Below, piece after piece: positions 44,412 to 53,424 of a stretch of DNA of 64,000 bases. The notes beneath the pieces are model-generated. The model searched no databases. It was not told the DNA's origin and saw only the letters and a program-made list of their open reading frames with translations. Source of the DNA: Bacillus cereus group sp. RP43 (GTDB lineage Bacteria; Bacillota; Bacilli; Bacillales; Bacillaceae_G); the NCBI RefSeq assembly GCF_040459645.1, contig NZ_JARVHQ010000001.1:2666001-2730000 (forward strand), read 5' to 3'. The position numbers and the translations under genes are program-made. The stretch's first letter is position 1. Every line of letters begins with the position of its first letter.

Positions 44412-45119
44412 TTATCTCGCTTTATTAATAAGCTCTATATATTGTAGGTCCCCATATCCTATTGTTGGAAAAAGATTAAACAACCTTTTTAATAACTCTT
44501 GTGTTGGTAAATCTTTATTTTTGGAGATATACTTTACTACTACATTTTTTTCTTTTAGCATTTCTAAATATAAATCTATCGCCTGATACATTACAGGTAG
44601 TACCTCATGAGATGGCTTTTTATGATTTACTAGAACTTCATTGTAAACAGAAAAATAGTTCCCTAATTCAAGTTCAATTTGACTTACTTTAAATTCATCC
44701 TCTCTGAAGCTATTTAAGTATACTTTCCCCTTATAACCAGACTGTTCAAGGTAAGAAAGTACTGTAAGTAGATTCATTTGGCAAAACATATCTTCACCGA
44801 ACCATAAAACAGTACATTTATACTCTTTCTTAAAAAGATCCCCTAAAGGATGAATAACCTTTTTCGTATAATTTTCTACAGTACCTTGGTGTCCTTCTGC
44901 CCTTGTTTTAATAAACTCATCATCAAAAATCTGTGCAGTAGTCGTATTTACACACATAGCTTCATTAAATGGAGCGTAATCAGATTCCCCCATTAGTTTT
45001 TCACTTTTAAATTCTTCATACATAAATTGACCATTTAATATGTTTAGTACATCTTTATCAAACAGCTCACTCTTCGCATTTCGTAACTGATCAACCTGTA
45101 TTTTTCTAGAAATATTTAT
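44412..45119 (-). CDS. DUF1835-like protein, start codon apparently ATA
   Basis: Contains a DUF1835-like core (VLWFGEDMFCQMNLLTVLSY LEQSGYKGKVYLNSFREDEF). From the first ATG (45023) it has 203 residues and no ribosome-binding site. Upstream, AAGGAGAG stands 6 bp before ATA 45117-45119, and the frame from there reads NISRKIQVDQLRNAKSELFD KDVLNILNGQF into the ATG, protein-like and uninterrupted, giving 235 codons. The likely history is ATG to ATA. The gene follows an AraC-type HTH gene by 20 bp, and the two probably work as one regulator unit. Whether ATA is used, or an internal start makes a shorter protein, is unknown. Confidence 0.72.
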   Translation of the reverse strand: MNISRKIQVDQLRNAKSELFDKDVLNILNGQFMYEEFKSEKLMGESDYAPFNEAMCVNTTTAQIFDDEFIKTRAEGHQGTVENYTKKVIHPLGDLFKKEYKCTVLWFGEDMFCQMNLLTVLSYLEQSGYKGKVYLNSFREDEFKVSQIELELGNYFSVYNEVLVNHKKPSHEVLPVMYQAIDLYLEMLKEKNVVVKYISKNKDLPTQELLKRLFNLFPTIGYGDLQYIELINKAR

Positions 45120-45139
45120 TTTAAACTCTCCTTCTATAT

Positions 45140-45490
45140 TTAATTTATATTGAGTTTAACAAATGATTGAATAGGCATTTTGTTAAGTTGAAATTCTCTT
45201 GGGCTAATTCCAAAAACATTCTTGAAAGCTCGACTATATGCTTCTTGCGAAGAATATTCGTAGTCAAAAACAACATCAATTATTTTTCTATGTTTCTTTA
45301 AATCCTCAGTAGATAAATACAGCCTTCTAAGAAGAATATAACGCCTAATACTTATACCTGTTACTTGATGAAACTTAAAAGAACAATAGTAAGGAGAATA
45401 CCCCATATAACGAGATAATTCATCTAATGAAAATTCCTTTTTTAAATGGGCCTCAATCCAATCAATCATTCGCTGTATATGTTCATTCAT
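45140..45490 (-). CDS. AraC-family HTH regulator
   Basis: 116 residues, almost only the double helix-turn-helix DNA-binding domain: IDWIEAHLKKEFSLDELSRY MGYSPYYCSFKFHQVTG, then the signature VVFDYEYSSQEAYSRAFKNV FGISPREF (about 70-97). It lacks a sensor domain. The DUF1835-like product encoded 20 bp downstream may supply it. GGAGTGAGG precedes ATG 45490. It probably controls its own operon or the bcr1-adjacent region. No target can be read. Confidence 0.9.
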   Translation of the reverse strand: MNEHIQRMIDWIEAHLKKEFSLDELSRYMGYSPYYCSFKFHQVTGISIRRYILLRRLYLSTEDLKKHRKIIDVVFDYEYSSQEAYSRAFKNVFGISPREFQLNKMPIQSFVKLNIN

Positions 45491-45657
45491 TTACCTCACT
45501 CCTTACTAAACATTATAAAAGGTATCCGTTTCTTTCTTTTGATATTTCTTGTGATTTATAATCATTAACGCCCCAGAACCTTTAAATACCATAGATAATT
45601 ATTCATTTCATATTTTTTTAGCTATCCTATTTTGTCATACATTTACTTAACTTTCCA

Positions 45658-45814
45658 ATAAAGTGAAACTTTAATCAGTGAGGTCTTGTTCATCCTCCAC
45701 TAATTATTAGTTAAACCAATCGGGCGTTTACGGGCAGTTGATCTCCCACCTAACTGCTTTGCTCCAGCCGCATTTTGAGGTGGGAGTCTTACTGCCCGCA
45801 AATAGCGGGATAAA
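45658..45814 (-). mobile_element. bcr1-type repeat element with ATAAA duplication
   Basis: About 147 bp bounded by ATAAA at 45658-45662 and 45810-45814, matching the TTTAT target duplications known for bcr1. Inside, nested stems pair CGGGCAGT (45731-45738) with ACTGCCCG (45791-45798), and CTCCCACCT (45743-45751) with AGGTGGGAG (45778-45786). On minus it reads ATCCCGCTATTTGCGGGCAG then TAAGACTCCCACC, which I recognise as bcr1, a non-coding mobile repeat specific to the Bacillus cereus group. It is higher in GC than its surroundings. It lies between the AraC gene and the kinase gene without disrupting either. Confidence 0.8.
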
Positions 45815-45940
45815 ATTAAACCTTAATCTGTGTGAGATATACTTTTTATAGAGGGTTCTATAAAATAAAACACGAATTTTGTAAGTTAAGAAACTAGTAA
45901 GCTTGTGAGTGAAAAATTCATGTTTGGAAAGGAATTTAAA

Positions 45941-46888
45941 ATGAAGAATGTAGAAAAAGAGATACTCAAACTAATTAATAAACTATATCCATTGGAGTTT
46001 GTTGAAATTACACCAGTAACAAATGAAATGTATCAATGTCTCGCAGCACAAGGCACTTACTTCGTTAGAATTACAAATTATAAAACATATGAAGAACAGT
46101 TAGAAGAAGTTACATATACGAACTTTTTATATCAAAAGGGCTTAGGAGTCCCTCCCATAATACCTTCTTTAAAGGAGAATTTAGTAGAGAAAATAACATT
46201 AGACAAAGAGCTTTTTACTGTATTATATAAAGCTGCTCCTGGTATACATTTACCAAGAAGCGAATGGAATTCTAATGTATTTAAAAAGCTTGGTCAACAA
46301 ATTGGCAAATTACATTGTATATCTAAAAACTTTGAAAGTATTAAACCAGTAAAACATATAAACGACTGGTATGAAAATGAAGAGTATAATTTTCTTAACT
46401 ATATCCCTAAAGAAGAGACTATTATTAGAGAAATTGCATCTGATATTTTAACTTCCATAAAAAATCTATCAAAAAACCCTACCAACTACGGCTTAATTCA
46501 TGGAGATTTATGGTTAGAAAACATTTTAGTTGAAATTAATTCAAACTTAACAATGATTGATTTTCAAGACTGCGAAAAACATTTTTACATATTCGATTTA
46601 GCAGTTCCTATTTATAGTGCGATAGAATATTCTTTTGCTGGAAATGGCAATATTGTTGACTATGTGAATTCTATTACAAAAGCAATACTTGATGGGTATC
46701 AAGAGGAAAATGAACTACCTAAAGAGATGATAGACAAGTTTCCGTTGTTTATTAAATTAAAGGAGATTTTTGAATATAGTTTAATGCATATGTATTGGGA
46801 TAAAGAAGAATTAACTGAGGAACAAGTACGGATAATGAATCTTTATAGAATAAAGATCGAAAATAAGTATACCTATATCAATATGTAA
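45941..46888 (+). CDS. Aminoglycoside-phosphotransferase-fold kinase
   Basis: 315 residues of the APH/choline kinase fold. Catalytic loop LIHGDLWLENILVE (about 185) and metal site MIDFQDCEKHFYIFDLAVPI (about 207) are intact. The N-lobe begins MKNVEKEILKLINKLYPLEF. It phosphorylates a small hydroxyl-bearing substrate, not necessarily an antibiotic. ATG 45941 has GGAAAGGAA upstream. The GTG reading at 45905 lacks a site. It converges with another, unrelated APH-fold gene at 46976. Confidence 0.87.
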   Translation: MKNVEKEILKLINKLYPLEFVEITPVTNEMYQCLAAQGTYFVRITNYKTYEEQLEEVTYTNFLYQKGLGVPPIIPSLKENLVEKITLDKELFTVLYKAAPGIHLPRSEWNSNVFKKLGQQIGKLHCISKNFESIKPVKHINDWYENEEYNFLNYIPKEETIIREIASDILTSIKNLSKNPTNYGLIHGDLWLENILVEINSNLTMIDFQDCEKHFYIFDLAVPIYSAIEYSFAGNGNIVDYVNSITKAILDGYQEENELPKEMIDKFPLFIKLKEIFEYSLMHMYWDKEELTEEQVRIMNLYRIKIENKYTYINM

Positions 46889-46892
46889 AACG

Positions 46893-46933
46893 GATGTTGT
46901 TCAACTCCAAGGAAACTTTATTTGAACAACATC
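46893..46933. terminator. Inverted repeat between convergent kinase genes
   Basis: GATGTTGTTCAA with TTGAACAACATC, a perfect 12-bp stem and 17-nt loop. It has no long T run, so termination is likely but not certain. Confidence 0.55.
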
Positions 46934-46975
46934 ATTTATCAGTTGATTACTTACTAGACGACATTTGTTTTTCAC

Positions 46976-47725
46976 TTACAAATACTGATTCAATAATCTG
47001 TTTAAATAGTCTTCGTTTTGCGGAGATACTTTTTCAGAAAATCTAGCTGCAATAATAATAGGAGCCCACTGAAAAATTTCTTCTCTTGATAAACCTGTAT
47101 TTTTACAGTATATATGTAAATACATTTCAGCTAATTCTATTGAAGATTGTGAGTATAATAAGTATGTTCGAAACACATCTGCCCGAATATCACCTGAACT
47201 AGCATCTACCCAATCTATAATTTTCACATTATTATTACTCAAAATGAGATTAAATGGATGAAAATCTCCATGGCAGAGTCTAGGCTCAAATACAATCAAA
47301 TCTAATTTTTTCAATATATTCCTCTTTTGGTTTTCATCCAGTTTATGTACAGATTTTATTTGACGCTTTAACCTTTCTCTCATTGATTCCATTTCATCTG
47401 TATTCACACATATAGCATGAATTTTTTGTTGTTCACTAACACATATACTTATGTAATGCTCCGCTTTACTTAAATTATTAAGCAAAAGCTCACCAACACT
47501 TTCTCCTTCTACATATTCCATAATAATAGCTTGTCTACCTTGTATCTCTGTAACTTCAAATACTTTAGGAACGTGTAAACCACATGAATATGTATACTTT
47601 TGTTTTTGTGCTTCGTATAGAGATTCTATATTAGGGAGGTATTCTTTAAACAATTTCACAACTTTATTATCACAAAGATAAATTTCAGCCGTATTTCCTT
47701 TGGCTATCGGATTTCCTAGATTCAA
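46976..47725 (-). CDS. Aminoglycoside-phosphotransferase-fold kinase (second, distinct)
   Basis: 249 residues. The N-lobe AKGNTAEIYLCDNKVVKLFK (about 8) holds a clear glycine-rich turn and catalytic lysine. The catalytic loop is LCHGDFHPFNLILS (about 153) and the metal site KIIDWVDASSGDIRADVFRT (about 170). DWVDAxxGDxxxD is typical for the small bacterial APH-like group often annotated as phosphotransferase or spectinomycin-kinase-like. Substrate unknown. ATG 47725 has AGGAG upstream. Monocistronic. Confidence 0.86.
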   Translation of the reverse strand: MNLGNPIAKGNTAEIYLCDNKVVKLFKEYLPNIESLYEAQKQKYTYSCGLHVPKVFEVTEIQGRQAIIMEYVEGESVGELLLNNLSKAEHYISICVSEQQKIHAICVNTDEMESMRERLKRQIKSVHKLDENQKRNILKKLDLIVFEPRLCHGDFHPFNLILSNNNVKIIDWVDASSGDIRADVFRTYLLYSQSSIELAEMYLHIYCKNTGLSREEIFQWAPIIIAARFSEKVSPQNEDYLNRLLNQYL

Positions 47726-47841
47726 TTCATTTCTCTCCTTACAGTAAATTAGAATAACGCCTTATAGTCCTCTATAAATTCAGTGTAATTATACTGAAAC
47801 CCTTCTTCATGAAAATGAAAAAAACTTTCCCCTCCCTATAA

Positions 47842-48636
47842 CTATATAGAAAGTGGTAAGTTTAATTTTCTAGGAATATCGGAATGAAACTCCGGTGTAT
47901 GCAAAACAGAAAATGAATACCCTTGTTGAATAAACAATACTTCAGTATGTTTACTTTCAAATGGAACACCATTTTTCTTAAAGTTATTTTGGATTTTTTG
48001 TAAAAATGCTTGATCTGTTGTTCCAAATGAAACATGTACTTTCGGTGTTAAAGCTTTCATCGCGATTGGAATCCACGGTCGCTGCCACCAAGTTGCAACG
48101 ATATATGCAGTGCCACCTATAACAAAGTTAAAAATATCCCCATCTTCCTTCGTTTTCATGTCCAGATTTGATTTCAACCATTCCGTAAATACAGGTACAC
48201 TTTTAACCGGAAGACCAATTTCCCTTACGTATAAAATGTTTAACGGTGAATGCGGGACTAATACCTCCTCTTTAATATAACTATGTGCGATAATTTCGAG
48301 AAGATTTCCATCACCGTCTTTAAAGTATAAATTGAATAGACCGTTCTCCTCACCAATTGTATTTCCATCTTTCCATTTCACAATGAGTAATCCAGAACCT
48401 TCAAGCCATCTTACTGTTTCATGAAATTTTGAATATGGAATCTCAAAGGCGAAATGCGCAGGTGCAATTGGTTCATATACTTCTTGAAAACTAATTGTTG
48501 TATACGGTGTTACTTCAAATTGAATAAATGATGCGGTTTCTGTTTTTATCGGAAAAGATAATATGTCTTTATAAACTTGTTTTACCCCTTCTATAGAAAC
48601 CGTTTGTAGTTTTATATCTGATATATGTGTAATCAC
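47842..48636 (-). CDS. Two-domain VOC (glyoxalase-fold) protein
   Basis: 264 residues with two VOC modules. The first, about 3-120, includes KLQTVSIEGVKQVYKDILSF PI and NLYFKDGDGNLLEIIAHSYI. The second, about 130-260, includes REIGLPVKSVPVFTEWLKSN L. No signal peptide. It may be a dioxygenase-like or sequestering protein. The ligand is unknown. Start GTG 48636 follows GGGGGAA by about 6 bp. Confidence 0.82.
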   Translation of the reverse strand: MITHISDIKLQTVSIEGVKQVYKDILSFPIKTETASFIQFEVTPYTTISFQEVYEPIAPAHFAFEIPYSKFHETVRWLEGSGLLIVKWKDGNTIGEENGLFNLYFKDGDGNLLEIIAHSYIKEEVLVPHSPLNILYVREIGLPVKSVPVFTEWLKSNLDMKTKEDGDIFNFVIGGTAYIVATWWQRPWIPIAMKALTPKVHVSFGTTDQAFLQKIQNNFKKNGVPFESKHTEVLFIQQGYSFSVLHTPEFHSDIPRKLNLPLSI

Positions 48637-48992
48637 TTTACATTCCCCCTTGTTTCTTATTATCTATTCTTATTGTATTACACTTATAAATAGATAAAAT
48701 CAAACCGAAGGATGGATTTTTTTATATAAAAACTACAACTTTAGTATGAATATGTTAGCTCCAATTACTTTTTATTTCCTCTATAACAACTTCTGGTTTA
48801 TCCCAATGCAACAAATGTACGTTTATTTTTTCGTTGTTAATATAGTAACGTTTCAAAACAATTATCCCCCATATTTCGATTTTTTGATTAATACTTTACC
48901 TATTTCTATGATTTTCAAATTTTCCCTGCATTCTTTTCCACAAAAAAAGCTGATTTTCTTTAAAAGAAAATCAGCTTTTACGTTAAAATACA
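48637..48992. other. Intergenic region between methyltransferase and VOC genes
   Basis: 356 bp. A plus-strand frame (48746-49003) is Phe/Tyr-rich, runs through the hairpin at 48945-48979, and has no ribosome-binding site, so I do not call it. The hairpin terminates the minus-strand methyltransferase gene. Confidence 0.6.
48945..48979. terminator. Strong hairpin terminator
   Basis: The 16-bp perfect arms AAAAGCTGATTTTCTT and complement with a 3-nt loop and A/T flanks end the methyltransferase transcript. Confidence 0.85.
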
Positions 48993-49745
48993 CTATGATT
49001 TAACAGCAATAATCATAAACCTTTTCGAATTCGTACGAATACCTTTTTCAGAGCTATTAGTATCAATGAACTTTTGTAAAATATTAAAATCCTCTTCCAC
49101 TTCTCCAAATCTAGGAATAATAGGAGTATGTTTTAATAAGAATATGAGATCTTCAGGCGTACTGTAATAATCAGTAACATCATATTCACGTACTTGTACG
49201 AGTTCAAATCCTGCACTAATAAGTTCACCCATATACTTATCTTTTAACGTACCATCTCTTTCATCTAAACATTGCCCTCTTCCAAATGCTTCTTTTAAAT
49301 TTAATTTATCATGTTCACTAACTTGTTGTGTTAAGAAAAAAGCACCTTTTTTTATTACCTTTGCCAATTCAGATGCTACAAACGGCGCATGACAACTTGA
49401 AGCAATATCAAAATGAGCATGCGGAAACGTTAAAGCTTCAGAATCCATTTGAAGAAATTCAACGTTTTGTACACCTGCTTTATTCAAATTAGAATGTGCT
49501 TTTTTGATCATTCCATTAGAATTATCTATTCCAATCAGTGATGCAGCTGAAGATGCTATTTTAAGTACATTCTCTCCCCCACCTGTACCAACATCAAGTA
49601 GAATATGTGATGGTTTACATCTTTCTTTCACTTCGCTATAAAAGTCCCAAGTGTCTCCTACAGTCTCACATTTCAGCTTACTAAAATCCCAGCCGTTTGT
49701 ACTTCCCACTTTATCATAAAAGTTTTTATACTCTAATTCGTTCAT
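48993..49745 (-). CDS. Class I SAM-dependent methyltransferase
   Basis: 250 residues. Motif I is ILLDVGTGGGENVLKIASS (about 48), motif II SLIGIDNSNGMIKKAH (about 69), motif IV FDIASSCHAPFV (about 113) and motif VI AKVIKKGAFFLTQQV. Compared with typical UbiE-like enzymes, the C-terminal part (EEDFNILQKFIDTNSSEKGI) forms an extra helical cap. It probably methylates a small molecule. ATG 49745 has GAAAG upstream (weak). Monocistronic. Confidence 0.87.
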   Translation of the reverse strand: MNELEYKNFYDKVGSTNGWDFSKLKCETVGDTWDFYSEVKERCKPSHILLDVGTGGGENVLKIASSAASLIGIDNSNGMIKKAHSNLNKAGVQNVEFLQMDSEALTFPHAHFDIASSCHAPFVASELAKVIKKGAFFLTQQVSEHDKLNLKEAFGRGQCLDERDGTLKDKYMGELISAGFELVQVREYDVTDYYSTPEDLIFLLKHTPIIPRFGEVEEDFNILQKFIDTNSSEKGIRTNSKRFMIIAVKS

Positions 49746-50022
49746 TTTTTCTTTCCCCTTTGCAAAAATGTATTAAATGTTTATGATGATCCTCGAAATA
49801 GACTCAAAGTTGATATTTTCGTAAATCTTCTTTTATATCTGGTACGCATTTTTTCAGCCCCGAACAACTAGTTACTTTGAACGATACGCCATTCCATCTA
49901 TCCCAACTCATATGGAAGATTATATGTATAAAAGCCTTTAATATTATTTAATTATATATTATAAAAAATAAATTATTAAAACAACATGTTTCTACACATC
50001 ACATTTAGTTTACATAATAATA

Positions 50023-50361
50023 TTATAGTTTGTTTTTATCGATATATTCTAAATGTGCTCTTCCCCAACCACACATACTATCTAAAACAGTACTGACTGT
50101 TTTGCCATGTTCAGATAAGCTATATTCAACTTTAGGTGGTATTTCTTGATAAATTTCACGTTTTATTAGTTGATCTTGTTCTAATTCACGAAGCTGCTTC
50201 GCTAATGTTCCTTGGGATATGTCTGGTATTAATTGCCTTAATTCACCAAACCGTTTTGTTCCATCTGTTAATAATATAAATAAAATGAGTGGTTTCCATT
50301 TACCACCGATTATTTGTAATGTTGCTATTACCCCTTTTAATTTTGGTTCTTGTAAATCCAT
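50023..50361 (-). CDS. HxlR-family transcriptional regulator
   Basis: A 112-residue winged-helix protein with the HxlR pattern [71 protein letters not shown] (about 18-90). These repressors answer to electrophiles or redox stress and usually control a divergent oxidoreductase. Here that would be the SDR at 50549. No conserved N-terminal cysteine is seen, only Cys near the C-terminus (SMCGWG). ATG 50361 after AGAGGTG. Confidence 0.92.
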   Translation of the reverse strand: MDLQEPKLKGVIATLQIIGGKWKPLILFILLTDGTKRFGELRQLIPDISQGTLAKQLRELEQDQLIKREIYQEIPPKVEYSLSEHGKTVSTVLDSMCGWGRAHLEYIDKNKL

Positions 50362-50548
50362 TTTTCTCACCTCTTCCTCAAATCATAATGAGTAATTTTT
50401 CATATTATTTATCCATATGATAAGCGATTAGTACGAAATTTGCGACTATGTACATATAAAGTGCGTACTTTTCACTTGCTATCTTTTAATGAATAATAGA
50501 AGCATAGCAGTTTTATTTTAAAGTTTTTATTAAAGGAGGGGCTAAAAT

Positions 50549-51265
50549 ATGTCTATTACTACATTAAAAGATAGTCGTATCGTTATCATTGGCGGGAGTT
50601 CGGGTATTGGATTAGCTGCGGCGAAACAAGCAATTGAACAAGGGGCACATGTTATTATTGCAGGGCGCTCGGAAGAAAAGTTAAAGGCTGCTCGAGAATT
50701 AATAAATAACAACAATCTTCAAACTTATATAGTGGATAATCAAAATAAGAAACAGTTACAAGATTTTTTCAAGAAAGTTGGTAATTTTGATCATTTGTTC
50801 ACACCAGGTGCCTCTTATACACTTGGGCCAATAACTGCTACAGATGAAATTGCTGAAAGCAGCTTTATCGGAAAGTTTTGGCCACAATATTACGCAGTAA
50901 AATATGCGATTCCTTTTCTTTCAAACTCTGGATCCATTGTGTTAATGTCCGGTGCATTTAGTCAAAGACCACTTAAAGGTGCGCCTGCTTATGGCGCTTG
51001 TAATGGGGCTATTGAAAGTTTGGGAAAAGCTTTAGCTGTTGAATTAGCACCGATTAGAGTTAATGTTGTTTCTCCTGGAACGATACGAAGAGAGAATGAA
51101 CAAAATGAGAAAAGACTAGCTGCTTATAAAGATTATAAATCTCTTTCTCTTGTACAGAGACCTGGACATAATGATGAAATTGCACATACCGTCCTGTATT
51201 TAATGCAAAATAGCTTTACTACAGGCAATATATTGTTTCCTGATGGAGGATACACATATCATTAA
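50549..51265 (+). CDS. Short-chain dehydrogenase/reductase under HxlR control
   Basis: 238 residues. The cofactor site is IVIIGGSSGIGLAAAKQA (TGxxxGIG, about 11-28), NADP-type AGRSEEKL (about 39), catalytic Ser in IVLMSGAFSQ (about 133), and the expected YxxxK region reads AYGACNGAIESLGKALAVEL (Tyr present, Lys replaced by Asn-Gly around 151). The altered active-site lysine position is notable and may mean changed activity. C-terminal TTGNILFPDGGYTYH is normal for SDRs. AAAGGAGGGG precedes ATG 50549. Divergent from the HxlR regulator, 187 bp apart. Confidence 0.9.
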   Translation: MSITTLKDSRIVIIGGSSGIGLAAAKQAIEQGAHVIIAGRSEEKLKAARELINNNNLQTYIVDNQNKKQLQDFFKKVGNFDHLFTPGASYTLGPITATDEIAESSFIGKFWPQYYAVKYAIPFLSNSGSIVLMSGAFSQRPLKGAPAYGACNGAIESLGKALAVELAPIRVNVVSPGTIRRENEQNEKRLAAYKDYKSLSLVQRPGHNDEIAHTVLYLMQNSFTTGNILFPDGGYTYH

Positions 51266-51320
51266 TTTATAAAAATTTTATGCCTTCTTAGATTAACTAA
51301 TATTAAGGAGGCTATTATTA

Positions 51321-51852
51321 TTAATTTAGAAAGTGATCTAGTAATGTAGGATCTTCTTTTAAAAGCTCTGCTAAAAATATAAGCTGTGGAAAAGGTTGTA
51401 AGACTAACTCTTTATTCATTTTTTCTTTAAAAATAGTAACTCCACCTTGATTTATAAAATCATTTAATGTTATTTCTCCGGTGCAAATTAACTCTATATC
51501 CTTTAATGAAAGTAATATTTCAGAAGAGGGTTTAGCTTGAATCTCTGAGTAGGCAACATACATAATAGATAAACTTTCATCCTCTTCCTTTATTTGAGCA
51601 CTACGATTTTCAAATTGTGACTTTATTACTTCAATATTTTCACTATCTACTAATTCTTTAATAGTGGCAATATTAAATCCCATATCTTTTAACACTTGAA
51701 TTTGATTTACTTTCTTTAATTGGGCTGCTGAGCAAAATCGATAACCACTTTGCTCATCGACTTTTACTGGTTGTAATAATTCCACTTTATCGTAATGTCT
51801 CAACATACGTATACTAATGGAAGATAGTCTTGAACCCCCCCTATTTAAACAT
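51321..51852 (-). pseudogene. MerR-family regulator with frameshifted N-terminus
   Basis: From ATG 51806 the protein reads MLRHYDKVELLQPVKVDEQS GYRFCSAAQLKKVNQIQVLK DMGF, a MerR DNA-binding domain missing its first helix, then a C-terminal domain to 51321. Upstream, an excellent AGGAGG with ATG ATG at 51855/51852 opens MFK then TAG. In another frame the missing part is visible as SRLSSISIRMLRHYDKV, the normal MerR recognition helix. The distance 51852-51806 is 46 nt, not a multiple of three, and a run of seven G lies in between. So the gene lost its frame near its start; a 2-nt loss would explain it. It is inactive unless the frame is restored. Confidence 0.78.
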
Positions 51853-51962
51853 CATTTCCTCCTATAAATTACATCTTAAACAATGACCATTGTGTGAGAG
51901 TCAACTATTTATAACCGTTTAAACAATTATTTAATGTATTATATTTATATAATTAAAAGCCC

Positions 51963-53423
51963 TTACAACTTATTTACCAATTCACTTTTCAACGCAATAT
52001 ATATTGATATTAATCCATTTACATTCAATAAAGTAACTATAATACTAATGAGCAACGCTACATCTGCAGAAAACATTTTAATCGTCTGCCACGGTGAATT
52101 TGTACTATAAATAAGAAGTGGAATTAAAGTAATAGATAATATTAGAAATAAACTCCCTAGAAAAAGCCAGGTCATTTTTTTACAAATTTTCTTACGTTTA
52201 TACTTTATTATTAACATAATTGCTGTAATGAAAAGTGCGAATATTAATATCGACATAACAATTTGAACTATTGGTATATTTTTTGGTATCTCAACCGGTT
52301 CTTCACCATTCAAAATATTAATAATCCCTTTTTTAAATTCTGGTAGTGATGCTTCTTCTAAAACATGATTTTTATTCGTTAAAATCACAACACCCCAGCC
52401 AGTTTCATTTAAAATAAATATTTCTGCATGTGAATCAGGAGTTGAGCCTGAATGCCAAACCATCTTTTCGTTTCCATTTATATTTGTTTTCCTCAGTCCA
52501 AAACCATAATATTTCGCTGAATCTATTTTATATAATGGAGATAAATAAAGATCCATACTATCTTTATTTAAAAATTGTGTATGCTCTTGGCGATTCAAAA
52601 ACATAATATATTGAATCATATCTTCTAAATTTGCAGTAATATAACCATACGGTGCCCCAGCATTATCATAGGACACTACACTTTTTCTTGGTATACCGAA
52701 CCAAGATTGGTAGCCTGTTAAATATCCTTTTTCATATGCACTATCTTTATTTGCCGCTGCTCCATTCATCCTTAATGGCTGAAAAATTTGCTTCTCCATA
52801 TAAGTAGAGTATGTCTCTTTTGAAACTTCCTCAATAAGTGCACCAAGAACGAGATAATTTGCATTACTATATTGATATTTTTGTCCTGGGGGAGCAGTTA
52901 CTGCTACATTCGACAGTTTCATTACATTTTCTTTTATAGCCATAGTGGTCTTTGATTGCTTATCTGATAATGCTAAACCTTCATAGGTACTCATTCCACT
53001 TGTATGTGTTAGTAGATGTTGGATTGTTATATTTGAGGCCGATTGATTATCTTTTACTTTAAACCAAGGAAGATGTTGTTGAACTGAATCCTCTAAATTT
53101 ATTTTTTTATTTTCTATTAGCTTCACTATAGCTAGACCAGTTAAAGATTTACTTATTGATCCAATTGCAAATGGTGTTTTACTAGTTATCTTTTTTTCAG
53201 ATTCTCCAGTAACCCCCCATAATTTTGTGTAAAATATATCTCTATTATGTACAATAGCTACTGAAGCTCCTGGAATTTTATGTTCCTTTAAAAATTTTTC
53301 AATATAAATATCTAAAGTAACTCTAATATTTTGCTGAGCGTAAACTTTTGAATGTACAATACATAACATTAATACATTACAAACTATACAAATTAGAAAT
53401 AATTTATATTTCGATATCTTCAT
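51963..53423 (-). CDS. Serine beta-lactamase-fold hydrolase with C-terminal membrane domain
   Basis: 486 residues. A signal or anchor helix (about 7-27) precedes a class C/PBP4*-like domain with SxxK in IGSISKSLTG (about 90), the YxN motif YQYSNANYLVLG (about 185) and HSG in VWHSGSTPDS (about 332). The C-terminal 100 residues hold three to four membrane helices (about 375-395, 405-425 and 445-470). It acts on the outer face, perhaps as a peptidase or esterase on D-amino-acid peptides. It is the third gene of the PadR operon, 1 bp from the preceding gene. Confidence 0.88.
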   Translation of the reverse strand: MKISKYKLFLICIVCNVLMLCIVHSKVYAQQNIRVTLDIYIEKFLKEHKIPGASVAIVHNRDIFYTKLWGVTGESEKKITSKTPFAIGSISKSLTGLAIVKLIENKKINLEDSVQQHLPWFKVKDNQSASNITIQHLLTHTSGMSTYEGLALSDKQSKTTMAIKENVMKLSNVAVTAPPGQKYQYSNANYLVLGALIEEVSKETYSTYMEKQIFQPLRMNGAAANKDSAYEKGYLTGYQSWFGIPRKSVVSYDNAGAPYGYITANLEDMIQYIMFLNRQEHTQFLNKDSMDLYLSPLYKIDSAKYYGFGLRKTNINGNEKMVWHSGSTPDSHAEIFILNETGWGVVILTNKNHVLEEASLPEFKKGIINILNGEEPVEIPKNIPIVQIVMSILIFALFITAIMLIIKYKRKKICKKMTWLFLGSLFLILSITLIPLLIYSTNSPWQTIKMFSADVALLISIIVTLLNVNGLISIYIALKSELVNKL

Positions 53424-53424
53424 C

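Noticed and set aside
45720..45816. Structured GC-rich segment considered as a riboswitch or T-box leader
   Set aside because: The nested stems, ATAAA duplications and overall sequence fit a bcr1 repeat; there is no terminator or antiterminator partner before the next gene.
48746..49003. 85-codon plus-strand frame between the VOC and methyltransferase genes
   Set aside because: Phe/Tyr/Ile-rich, no ribosome-binding site, and it runs through a strong terminator hairpin into the neighbouring gene.
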